Positions 18,297-26,119 of a stretch of 64,000 bases of DNA are shown here, piece after piece (the stretch's first letter is position 1; each line of letters begins with the position of its first letter). Made by a program: the position numbers and the translations under genes. The notes beneath the pieces are model-generated. The model made no database searches. It saw only the letters and a program-made list of their open reading frames with translations, and was not told where the DNA came from. Source of the DNA: CAYMZZ01 sp046297935. Lineage in GTDB: Bacteria; Bacteroidota; Bacteroidia; Chitinophagales; Chitinophagaceae. The stretch covers positions 744,001 through 808,000 of the forward strand of contig JBKBHA010000001.1 of assembly GCA_046297935.1 (NCBI GenBank). Direction: 5' to 3'.

Positions 18297-19055
18297 TCAG
18301 AATTCGACCTGGACGCCGCTTACGAGTTGATAATTGGTGCGTGGTGCTGTACCAGCCGGACGGGTGTCGAAGAGCCAGTTCCACCTGATGTATAGCGAAA
18401 AACGCTTGCTGGCTTCCACCTCCAGGGTTGACTGGTTGAAGATTCGATAGTCGTTGAGCTCGCGGAAGAGGGGCTGGTAAAAGGTAGTGCTGATCAACTC
18501 TATATTGGGAGCGGGAATAAAGGTGAACGAAAGATAGGAACTGCTTCTAAACTCATTATGAACGATCGCGGGCTTGGTTCTTTCAGTTTCATGTTCATAC
18601 ATCAACAGGCTGGCGGCATATAGCCGAAACATTTTGCTTGATACAAGCTTGAATCGAGGTCCGGTGCCATTGAGGTAACGCGATCTGATTTGCATGATAT
18701 GATTGCTTTGCACCTGGGAAAATATTTCCCACCGAAGCCAGGGATTGATCTTTCGGTTATATCGAAGATGACCAAAACTGTTCAGCAAAAATTTTTCAGT
18801 TCCCCCTTTCAAAAAGCCATAGTCGCCGAGTAATAACCAAAGCGATTTTTCAGTTTTATATTGGAGGTGCGCGTCAAGATTAATGGTAAGGATCTGTTGA
18901 GTGTTTTTGGTAAGAGACACCGCGGCTCCCGCGGAGCCGGCCCAGCCGGTAGTGTCCGTTTGAATACGCGAACTCTCTATGTTTACGATCTGCGCCTTCG
19001 CAGACAACATGACAAGGGAAAAAGGTATTAAAATAAAAAATAGTCTTAGGAGCAT
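18297..19055 (-). CDS. DUF481-like outer-membrane beta-barrel protein
   Basis: A 252-residue exported protein with signal peptide MLLRLFFILIPFSLVMLSAKA cleaved near AKAQ. The remainder alternates polar and aromatic/hydrophobic residues typical of beta-strands. HLRYNRKINPWLRWEIFSQVQSN followed by RSRYLNGTGPRFKLV matches the DUF481/YdiY pattern, as does MYEHETE. It ends in a strand with terminal Phe (GVQVEF), a hallmark of outer-membrane barrels. The start at 19055 was preferred to an in-frame ATG at 19163 because it begins a clean signal peptide. Function unknown. Confidence 0.75.
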   Translation of the reverse strand: MLLRLFFILIPFSLVMLSAKAQIVNIESSRIQTDTTGWAGSAGAAVSLTKNTQQILTINLDAHLQYKTEKSLWLLLGDYGFLKGGTEKFLLNSFGHLRYNRKINPWLRWEIFSQVQSNHIMQIRSRYLNGTGPRFKLVSSKMFRLYAASLLMYEHETERTKPAIVHNEFRSSSYLSFTFIPAPNIELISTTFYQPLFRELNDYRIFNQSTLEVEASKRFSLYIRWNWLFDTRPAGTAPRTNYQLVSGVQVEF

Positions 19056-19146
19056 AGAAAACCAGGCTGGCCATAAAATTGAGGCGTTGCCACCAATGGC
19101 CCAATACTTAGTTTGAAGTAGTCTCCACGTAACGAGAGTGCGACGT

Positions 19147-21030
19147 CTATTGCTGCATCTCACTTAATTCGAGCCAGCGCATTTCTTTTTGGTCAAGTTC
19201 CTCAGTAATTTGACCAATTCTGATGCTGAGTGACTGAAGCTCTTCAAAACCGGTGGCGCCATCATTAAGCTTCCGTTGAATTTCTTCTTTCTCTGTATTC
19301 AGGCGCGCCAAATCAGACTCCAACTGTTCAAACTCCCTTTTCTCTTTGAACCCCATGCGAGTAGCTGTTGCTTTTGAAGATGGCTGCGTGTTGGACGGTT
19401 CGTTGTTTCTTACCGGAGCTGAACTTGCGTTCTGCTCCTGCTGCCGCTGCCAAAGGCGATATTGCGAATAGTTTCCGGGAAAATCCCTGATTTGTCCCTC
19501 ACCTTCAAATACCAGCAAATGGTCCACCAGCCGGTCCATGAAATATCGGTCGTGTGATACGATCAAAAGGCAGCCGCCATACTCACTAAGAAAATTTTCG
19601 AGCACGCTTAGCGTCGGAAGATCCAGATCGTTGGTAGGTTCATCAAGTACGAGAAAGTTAGGATTCCGAAAAAGGATAGAAAGCAAATGCAATCGGCGTT
19701 TTTCTCCTCCGCTCAGCTTACTTATGTAGGTGTACTGTTTATCCGGATCAAAAAGAAAAAGTTGCAGGAACTGCGCCGCGCTTAGTGAACCTCCATTGGC
19801 TAATGGAAAATTTTCAGCAATATTCTTCACGTATTCAATTACCCGCATATCCTCTTTCACCTCCAGACCCTGTTGAGAATAATGACCGAATACAACTGTG
19901 TCGCCGACATTAATCTTGCCACTATCAGCCGGCTCAAGTTGCTGTACAAGGCGAATAAAGGTCGATTTTCCCGCCCCATTCCTTCCAACTATTCCTACCC
20001 GTTCGCCTTTTGAAAATGTGTAGTCGAAGCCCTTTAAAATGATCCGGTCATCGTATTGTTTATAAACCTTCTTCATTTCCACCACTTTGCCCCCAAGTCG
20101 GTTCATCTTCATCTGAAGCTCCAGTTCCGGATTCTCCAGATTCTTCTTCGCTTTTTTCTCAACCTCATAAAAATTATCCTGTCGGCTTTTCGATTTCGTG
20201 GTACGGGCTCTTGGTTGTTTTCGCATCCATTCCAACTCCCGACGAAAAGTATTGCGGGCTTTTTCTACACTGGCTACGTCCTGTTCCCGCCTCGCAGCTT
20301 TCTTTTCCAGATAGTTTTCATAATCGCCTTTGTACACATGTAGCTCACTGCCGTCGAGCTCCCAGATTTCAGAACACACGGCATCCAGAAAATAACGGTC
20401 ATGTGAAACCAACAACAAGGTCACATTTTCTTTATCGAGATAATGTTCCAGCCATTCAACCATTTCTACATCGAGGTGGTTGGTTGGCTCATCCATAATC
20501 AACAACACATGTTTGTGTTCAAACCCGATATCGATAAGGGTACGAGCCAGGGCAACACGCTTTTTTTGTCCTCCACTCAATTGCCCAACCGGCTGCTGCA
20601 ACTGATGGATATTCAGTCGACCCAAAATCTGTTTCACTTTAGCATCAAAATCCCAGGCACCAAGTTCATCCATTCTGGTAATGGCTTCTGTTAGCGCCTC
20701 CGGATCATTTCCTTCACTTATTTGTTCATAAGCCCTGATGGCATCCATTACGGGGTGGCGATGAAAAAAAATATTGTCAGAAACCGATCGCAATTCGTCG
20801 AAAACAGGGTCCTGCTCAAATAATACAACGTCCACATCTTTGTGTATCCAGCATTTCCCTTCGTCGGCTGTTTCACGCCCAGCCAAAATTCTCATAAGTG
20901 TGGATTTTCCTGAACCATTGCGAGCAACGAGGGCAATTTTATCCCCTTCGGATATATGAAAACTGATGTTTTCAAAAAGGGGTTGTATACCATAGCTCTT
21001 GGTGAGCCTCTCCACTGAAACATAATGCAT
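19147..21030 (-). CDS. ABC-F family ATPase (Uup-like)
   Basis: A 627-residue soluble protein with two ABC ATPase domains and no membrane part, the ABC-F architecture that acts on ribosomes. Domain 1: Walker A ARNGSGKST, signature LSGGQKKRVALA, Walker B LLIMDEPTNHLD. Domain 2: GRNGAGKST, LSGGEKRRLHLL, LVLDEPTNDLD. Between them is the basic inter-domain linker (QPRARTTKSKSRQ). A C-terminal coiled coil (FEQLESDLARLNTEKEEIQRK) resembles the Uup subfamily. The ATG at 21030 places the first beta-strand correctly and lies four bases after a -7 box. Confidence 0.93.
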   Translation of the reverse strand: MHYVSVERLTKSYGIQPLFENISFHISEGDKIALVARNGSGKSTLMRILAGRETADEGKCWIHKDVDVVLFEQDPVFDELRSVSDNIFFHRHPVMDAIRAYEQISEGNDPEALTEAITRMDELGAWDFDAKVKQILGRLNIHQLQQPVGQLSGGQKKRVALARTLIDIGFEHKHVLLIMDEPTNHLDVEMVEWLEHYLDKENVTLLLVSHDRYFLDAVCSEIWELDGSELHVYKGDYENYLEKKAARREQDVASVEKARNTFRRELEWMRKQPRARTTKSKSRQDNFYEVEKKAKKNLENPELELQMKMNRLGGKVVEMKKVYKQYDDRIILKGFDYTFSKGERVGIVGRNGAGKSTFIRLVQQLEPADSGKINVGDTVVFGHYSQQGLEVKEDMRVIEYVKNIAENFPLANGGSLSAAQFLQLFLFDPDKQYTYISKLSGGEKRRLHLLSILFRNPNFLVLDEPTNDLDLPTLSVLENFLSEYGGCLLIVSHDRYFMDRLVDHLLVFEGEGQIRDFPGNYSQYRLWQRQQEQNASSAPVRNNEPSNTQPSSKATATRMGFKEKREFEQLESDLARLNTEKEEIQRKLNDGATGFEELQSLSIRIGQITEELDQKEMRWLELSEMQQ

Positions 21031-21034
21031 AACA

Positions 21035-21042
21035 CAAAGATA
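21035..21042 (-). promoter_or_regulatory. -7 box TATCTTTG for the ABC-F gene
   Basis: Exact TAnnTTTG match on the minus strand; four bases (TGTT) separate it from the ATG at 21030, so the message should be leaderless or nearly so. Confidence 0.5.
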
Positions 21043-21164
21043 GTGAGCTCGTCGCAGTGAATTGCGTTCGGCTGGCACGGTTTTATCGCATTTGTTTTGT
21101 AATGTGAAGCGCTCTGGCGTTTTTGTTTGGGGAGGAAAGAAATTGTTGAAAAAAATCAAACCAT

Positions 21165-21707
21165 ATGGCACAAGAACTTATTAAAACAATTGAACAGGAA
21201 TTGCATATTGCACCATTAGAGAAAATAGATCCAAATGCCGATCAGGTGCCGCCTTCTGGTCTTTCAATGGCACAGGCAGCCGTACCGGCCACGCTGGCTG
21301 GTATTTTCCGGGCAAGCCGATCGGCGGAGAGTTCACGAATCCTTTTAAATAACAACAAAAGATCGTGGCTTGATCTGATCTTTGGAGACCAACATGAGGC
21401 GGTCCAAAAAAATATTGCCGCGTCCTGTGGCCAAAGTCAGGAGGAATGCGCTCGGATAATGGAAAATACCGCGGGCATTGCCATGGATTGGTTTAGAACT
21501 GAGGCTGCTGAGCCGGTTACGGAGGATTCTTTTCGAGAGATAGTCAGTAGGCATCGGCACGAAATCCTGGTGTATTTACCGGCATCACTTCAAATGGGAA
21601 GCTTTCTGGATGATTCCACGATCGACGACCGAACGAATAAAATGGAAGGGCCTGTTTCGAATCTGGTGCATCGAATAGAAGACCGGTTTTCAGGTGCAGG
21701 TAAATGA
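21165..21707 (+). CDS. Hypothetical protein, helical
   Basis: A 180-residue protein I do not recognise confidently. It begins MAQELIKTIEQELHIAPLEKIDPN, lacks a signal peptide and membrane segment, and is mostly helical and acidic. The middle (SQEECARIMENTAGIAMDWF) vaguely resembles DUF937-type helical repeats, but this is weak. It is transcribed divergently from the ABC-F gene, and its TGA directly abuts the stop of the convergent J-domain gene with no base between them. Confidence 0.75.
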   Translation: MAQELIKTIEQELHIAPLEKIDPNADQVPPSGLSMAQAAVPATLAGIFRASRSAESSRILLNNNKRSWLDLIFGDQHEAVQKNIAASCGQSQEECARIMENTAGIAMDWFRTEAAEPVTEDSFREIVSRHRHEILVYLPASLQMGSFLDDSTIDDRTNKMEGPVSNLVHRIEDRFSGAGK

Positions 21708-22352
21708 TTATCCGAGCAAAAATATCAACAGGCAAAGGAGTACCACAATTAGGGCGGCAAACAGGGGAGTGAGTTTTTCCATTCGGGATGCATTACGGCT
21801 CCGTGCAATCTGGCGGTTTAATTGCTCCTGTTGAATCGGAGAATGCCGGAGTTTTTGCATTGCTTCCCGCAGCATCAATATGCCGGGATACGGGATGTTG
21901 GCCGCAATACGCAAACAGCTTTCAAAGGCGGCTCCCTCAGCAGCACTGTCTTCAAAACTTCGGATTTCCTGAACAGTTTCTTCAGAAAGCCATGATAATA
22001 CCTGGTCGATCCAGGGCTGGTAATCGGCGCGGTACGCATCCTGCCGGGCAAGCTTCCTTTCGAGGGTCAGCAATTTTTGCAACAGAGAGCCCGGAGTAGT
22101 AGGTTGCCAATGATCTTTTAAACCCTGGCTTTGCGCCAGCCATCGCTCCTGGAGATACGCTTCCTTCAATTGAGGCTGGCTCAACGTTTCATAAGCCTCT
22201 TTGATAGCATGAAACTGCGCTTTTGCGCCCGGATCATTGCCGGTTTTATCGGGGTGGTATTGTTGAGCCAGTCGTCGATATGCGCGCCTGATATCGTCCG
22301 GACTGGCGGATGGTTGTAATTCCAGGGCACTATAATAATCTTTCAGGCTCAG
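21708..22352 (-). CDS. J-domain protein with C-terminal membrane anchor, apparent CTG start
   Basis: A co-chaperone-type protein of about 214 residues for a DnaK partner. Reading the minus strand upstream of the first standard start (TTG at 22184) reveals a complete J-domain: LKDYYSALELQPSASPDD, then RRAYRRLAQQYHPDK with the HPD triad at residues 33-35. There is no ATG, GTG or TTG before the J-domain; an in-frame TGA ends at 22356. The likely start is CTG at 22352-22350 (reads M-S-L-K-D-Y-Y), four bases after a TAATTTTG box. The C-terminus is a single hydrophobic helix (FAALIVVLLCLLIFLLG), so the protein is probably tail-anchored with the J-domain in the cytoplasm. Confidence 0.8.
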   Translation of the reverse strand: MSLKDYYSALELQPSASPDDIRRAYRRLAQQYHPDKTGNDPGAKAQFHAIKEAYETLSQPQLKEAYLQERWLAQSQGLKDHWQPTTPGSLLQKLLTLERKLARQDAYRADYQPWIDQVLSWLSEETVQEIRSFEDSAAEGAAFESCLRIAANIPYPGILMLREAMQKLRHSPIQQEQLNRQIARSRNASRMEKLTPLFAALIVVLLCLLIFLLG

Positions 22353-22356
22353 GGTT

Positions 22357-22364
22357 CAAAATTA
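22357..22364 (-). promoter_or_regulatory. -7 box TAATTTTG for the J-domain gene
   Basis: Exact TAnnTTTG match on the minus strand. AACC (four bases) separates it from the CTG at 22352. It lies seven bases from the end of the upstream dienelactone hydrolase gene, whose stop is at 22371. Confidence 0.5.
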
Positions 22365-22370
22365 TGGAGA

Positions 22371-23222
22371 TTAGACCAACTTCTTTTTGAAAAACTCCAT
22401 GCTGCGTTGCCAGGCAAGTTTAGCAGCGGCTTCGTTGTACCTGGCCGGCGCTGTGTCATTGTGAAAAGCATGATTTGCTCCCTCATACATATACAATTCG
22501 TAATCGACTTTGTTCTGTTTTAGCGCATTGACGTAACTATCGATCCCTTCGTTTACACGAGTATCGAGCGATGCATAATGCAGTTGTACGGCTGCTTTAA
22601 TTTTTGCTACATCTGCTGCTGATGGTTGGCGACCATAAAAGGCGACGGCCGCTTTGAGGTCAGGCAGATTTACAGCAAGATTATTGGCCATTGCGCCACC
22701 CCAACAGAAGCCGACACAACCCATTTTCCCATTGCAGTCCTTTCGGCCACGCAGGTACTCGAAAGCGCGCATGAAATTTTGCAGTGACTCTTCGGGTTTT
22801 AGTTGCTGAAATTTGCTTCGCGCTTCATCATCATTCTCCGGTGTTCCACCTAATGGTGCAAGGGCATTTGGCGCAAGCGCCAAAAAACCCGCTTGCGCGG
22901 CTCTTCGGGCCACGTCTTCAATATGACCATTCAATCCCCTGTTTTCATGAATCACAACCACAGTAGCGTAAGGCTTTTCCTGTAGGGGCCTTGCAAGATA
23001 GCCTTTCATTTCACCGTTTACGCCCGCATAACTAATACGCTCAGTAAACAGGTCGTCAGCACTTGTAATGGCAGCGGCACGGCCATTTACTTCTATTTGG
23101 GGTAAAATGGCCAGCGCAGCAGTCATACTACCGGTAATCAGCGCGAGGCGTTGCAAAAAGACAGTGCGACTGAGTGGTGCATGTGTGTATTCGTCGTAAA
23201 GGTTGATAATACGGGGATCCAT
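22371..23222 (-). CDS. Dienelactone hydrolase family protein
   Basis: An alpha/beta hydrolase of 283 residues. The nucleophile elbow is GFCWGG (Cys nucleophile, as in dienelactone hydrolases), the catalytic His lies in ANHAFHND, and an early VVVIHENRGLN gives the oxyanion/Glu region. An N-terminal segment (SRTVFLQRLALITGSMTAALAIL) resembles a Tat leader but has SRT in place of SRR, so export is uncertain. The start at 23222 was chosen over 23273, which adds an unlikely hydrophobic leader. Natural substrate is unknown; many relatives are broad esterases. The J-domain gene follows on the same strand. Confidence 0.88.
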   Translation of the reverse strand: MDPRIINLYDEYTHAPLSRTVFLQRLALITGSMTAALAILPQIEVNGRAAAITSADDLFTERISYAGVNGEMKGYLARPLQEKPYATVVVIHENRGLNGHIEDVARRAAQAGFLALAPNALAPLGGTPENDDEARSKFQQLKPEESLQNFMRAFEYLRGRKDCNGKMGCVGFCWGGAMANNLAVNLPDLKAAVAFYGRQPSAADVAKIKAAVQLHYASLDTRVNEGIDSYVNALKQNKVDYELYMYEGANHAFHNDTAPARYNEAAAKLAWQRSMEFFKKKLV

Positions 23223-23427
23223 GGCAAATAAATTAAAGTGTAAAATTAGAGGTGCAAACGACTTGTAACGCACAGCACTTGATTATATTCGAAAGTAGGC
23301 GCCAACTGCGGAAGGTAAGTTACGCCCTTTTTCCATTTTTATGTTTTCATTTTTAAGTTTTACTTTTATACCAATTCCTTCCTGACAAAGCCAGCCTTTC
23401 CGCCCCCTTTTTATCGGTTTATTGCTT

Positions 23428-24501
23428 ATGAGACAATTAATGCTATTAGTTGGCTGGATGTTTTTCTGTCAATCTGCGTGGGCGCAGCTTTTCAGTGCAG
23501 ATGAATTATTGCAATTCATTTCTTACCCAACCAAAAAGTTTGATCCATATATCACCAAAAGGGGTTTTGTTTTTTCCGGTCATTTTTTGCAACGTGATAG
23601 TGTCGTTGATACCTGGGATATTCTGCCAAATCCGCTTGATTCGTTAAATCCGCAGGTACATAGGCGGATTTCGCGTTACCAAACCGGCAGCCAAACACAT
23701 TTTTCATTGCAAACCTCTTTATTGGCTGAAATTCTACCGACGATTGAAGAATTACGTTTGGCAGGTTTTACTGTTTCAGATAGCAACTGGACGATGGAAC
23801 GACCACTGCTTTTGCAAAAGAGGGAGTGGTTGGTGCAGGCTGAAAAGATTGTAGAAGACGGTTTAGGCTATGTGTTGTTACGGTGGCGACGCCAACCAAT
23901 GCCACAGACAAGCAAAGTGCTTTACGCTGAAGACTTGTTGTTGTTTCATTCCGACGAATATCTGGCGGCCTACTTTGGCAGGGAAAACGTTCGCAAGGAC
24001 CAGTTTTATTTCAGCGAACAGGAATTGCGGCGCTGTTCTATTCTTTTTCCGAACACGCCCCGTCAGGCGGTCTTTGTCTGGCAGGACGATAATACCATGA
24101 TTGGCATCGAGCAGCTAATGATTGGCGGGGGCGTCCGCACTGAGTCGAATGCCGGATATACTGGTGTTGTTGGCGACAATGGATGGCGTTTGAAGAATGG
24201 TATTCAAACCTATATGGTGCTTGAGCAATTGGTTGACAGAGCTGGTGCCGATCTGAGTTTTTTTGGAAGAAGAAGCGACTTTTTCCTGTCGCTCACGCCG
24301 GAATCAGCCAGGCTGATCGATCTGCAAAATGCTGCGCTGGTGCTGGAATGCATTAATTGTTCCGGCTCCAATACATTGGACAAACCACGGATTACCGCGC
24401 TGGAGGCGAGTCGCGAGGGGTTGCGATTGCATGTGGGCATGATCGTGTTGTGGCCGGGTGAGTCGCATCGAAAACTGTCTACGTTTCCTACCGTCGAATA
24501 G
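23428..24501 (+). CDS. Hypothetical secreted protein
   Basis: A 357-residue protein not assigned to a family. It begins with a signal peptide (MRQLMLLVGWMFFCQSAWAQ), the start being the ATG at 23428 rather than a TTG two codons earlier. The mature part is mixed alpha/beta with a central IGIEQLMIGGGVR segment and two cysteines near the end (ECINCSG). No lipobox. It stands alone between the dienelactone hydrolase and DUF6600 genes and is likely periplasmic. Confidence 0.75.
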   Translation: MRQLMLLVGWMFFCQSAWAQLFSADELLQFISYPTKKFDPYITKRGFVFSGHFLQRDSVVDTWDILPNPLDSLNPQVHRRISRYQTGSQTHFSLQTSLLAEILPTIEELRLAGFTVSDSNWTMERPLLLQKREWLVQAEKIVEDGLGYVLLRWRRQPMPQTSKVLYAEDLLLFHSDEYLAAYFGRENVRKDQFYFSEQELRRCSILFPNTPRQAVFVWQDDNTMIGIEQLMIGGGVRTESNAGYTGVVGDNGWRLKNGIQTYMVLEQLVDRAGADLSFFGRRSDFFLSLTPESARLIDLQNAALVLECINCSGSNTLDKPRITALEASREGLRLHVGMIVLWPGESHRKLSTFPTVE

Positions 24502-24651
24502 TCTGCGAATTATCTAAATTTTGGATAATGTTTTGCTAACAAAGGCCTAAATCCATTCCGCCTGCAACTTTGGGGCATAATAATCGCTCATCTTTAGTGA
24601 ACAAATGATCGTTTAATAAAAACGATATTTCAAACCACTAAAATTCGCGCC

Positions 24652-26046
24652 ATGAAACGCTTCGTTACAATGATGGCCTTGTTTGCCGCCCTGTTTGCCC
24701 TGGGGGGCTGGCAACAAAAGGCGGCGGCCCAGCCCGGCGGTGTTGGGGTTGCCATCACTTACCAGGATTTTTATGATGGCCTTAGCCCTTACGGCGAATG
24801 GATCGACTTTCCGGAGTACGGATATGTTTGGCGTCCTACTGGCATTAATGATTTTCAACCCTACAGCACAGGTGGAAGATGGGTTTGGAGTGATGATTAT
24901 GAATGGATGTGGGTATCCGACTATGATTGGGGATGGGCTCCGTTTCATTACGGGCGCTGGTTTTTAGATCCATTTTATGGTTGGATGTGGGTTCCCGGAT
25001 ACGAATGGGGACCAGCCTGGGTAGCCTGGCGTGATGGCGGCGACTATTACGGTTGGGCACCACTGCGGCCTGGTATTCATATTAGCGTAAACTTCAACAT
25101 CGGCCGGTACAACCCGCCGATCGACTACTGGTGTTTTACACCTCGTCGCTACATTACGTCGAATCGCTTATGGAACCATTGTCTGCCTCGCCGGCAAAAT
25201 GTGACAATCATCAACAATACCACTATCATCAACAATTATGGAAGGTACGGTGGGCGCACTTTTGCCGCAGGGCCACGTCGCATGGACGTAGAACGCTATA
25301 CTGGCCGGGTTAATTCGGTTCGTTTCCGGGAACTCGATCGGCCGGGACGCACGCAAATCCGCAGAAACGAGGTGAGCGTGTACCGCCCTGATATTCGCCG
25401 CGACAACAATCGGAATTTTGCTCCCCGTCAGTTCAACCGTTACGACCGTAGCGAACGAGTGGCAACAAATAATACGGTACGCAATGAAAGAACCAACCGA
25501 AATGTGCGTTCGGATCGGCAGGTTGGAACGGATCGCAATAATAACATTCGCGGAAATAGAAACAACGAAGCAGTACGAAATAACAACGATCGCCGACAGT
25601 TCAATAATCGCAATAACAATAGCAATACACGTACTGACCGGCAGCCTCAGATTGAAAATAGAGTGCGGACCGATCGGCAGGTGCGGGAAAATCGGATAGA
25701 ACGTCGACAACCCGACAGAACAATAAGTGATCGGCGTGTGGCAGAACCGGGAAATCCCAGGGTGCGCACGGAACGAAATCCATCGAATCGTCGGGAAATT
25801 CAGGCGGAAAGGCGCAGTGGGTCTGAGAACAGGCGAATAGAAAGAAGTAGTCCTTCTACAAGGACGGAGCGTGCCAATCCTGCACCCAGAATGGAACGTA
25901 ATAATTCGGCGCCGAGGATGGAACGTAATAATACCTCACCACGCATGGAGCGCAGCAGTCCCAGAATGGAACGCAGAGAACAGCCTTCACGTTCGGAACG
26001 TTCACCCCAAGGTCGTTCATCAGAACGCAGGGGCGGGCGACAGTAG
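24652..26046 (+). CDS. DUF6600 secreted protein with long Arg/Asn-rich tail
   Basis: A 464-residue exported protein. A signal peptide (ending KAAAQ) precedes a tryptophan- and tyrosine-rich domain of repeated YxWxP-like units: LSPYGEWIDFPEYGYVWRP, WVWSDDYEWMWVSDYDWGWAPFHYGRW, YGWMWVPGYEWGPAWVAWR. This matches the DUF6600/YXWGxW type. From about residue 200 the chain becomes highly basic and low-complexity, and the last 60 residues repeat APRMERNN and SPRMERS units. The tail should be disordered and could bind polyanions such as nucleic acid or surface glycans; this is inference. Confidence 0.85.
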   Translation: MKRFVTMMALFAALFALGGWQQKAAAQPGGVGVAITYQDFYDGLSPYGEWIDFPEYGYVWRPTGINDFQPYSTGGRWVWSDDYEWMWVSDYDWGWAPFHYGRWFLDPFYGWMWVPGYEWGPAWVAWRDGGDYYGWAPLRPGIHISVNFNIGRYNPPIDYWCFTPRRYITSNRLWNHCLPRRQNVTIINNTTIINNYGRYGGRTFAAGPRRMDVERYTGRVNSVRFRELDRPGRTQIRRNEVSVYRPDIRRDNNRNFAPRQFNRYDRSERVATNNTVRNERTNRNVRSDRQVGTDRNNNIRGNRNNEAVRNNNDRRQFNNRNNNSNTRTDRQPQIENRVRTDRQVRENRIERRQPDRTISDRRVAEPGNPRVRTERNPSNRREIQAERRSGSENRRIERSSPSTRTERANPAPRMERNNSAPRMERNNTSPRMERSSPRMERREQPSRSERSPQGRSSERRGGRQ

Positions 26047-26065
26047 CCATAGTTTTTGAATGCAT

Positions 26066-26100
26066 AAATGGGCAGTTGGCTGAGCGCCAATTGCCCATTT
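26066..26100 (+). terminator. Hairpin terminator after the DUF6600 gene
   Basis: AAATGGGCAGTTGGC (26066-26080) pairs with GCCAATTGCCCATTT (26086-26100) with one G-U pair and a TGAGC loop, followed by a weak T-tract. It separates the DUF6600 gene from the ABC exporter. Confidence 0.8.
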
Positions 26101-26119
26101 TCGTTTAATTTACCAGCAA

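Noticed and set aside
17999..18395. Two plus-strand frames of 71-75 codons opposite the sigma-like/DUF481 region
   Set aside because: No start context, no family match, and the second is antisense to the DUF481 gene.
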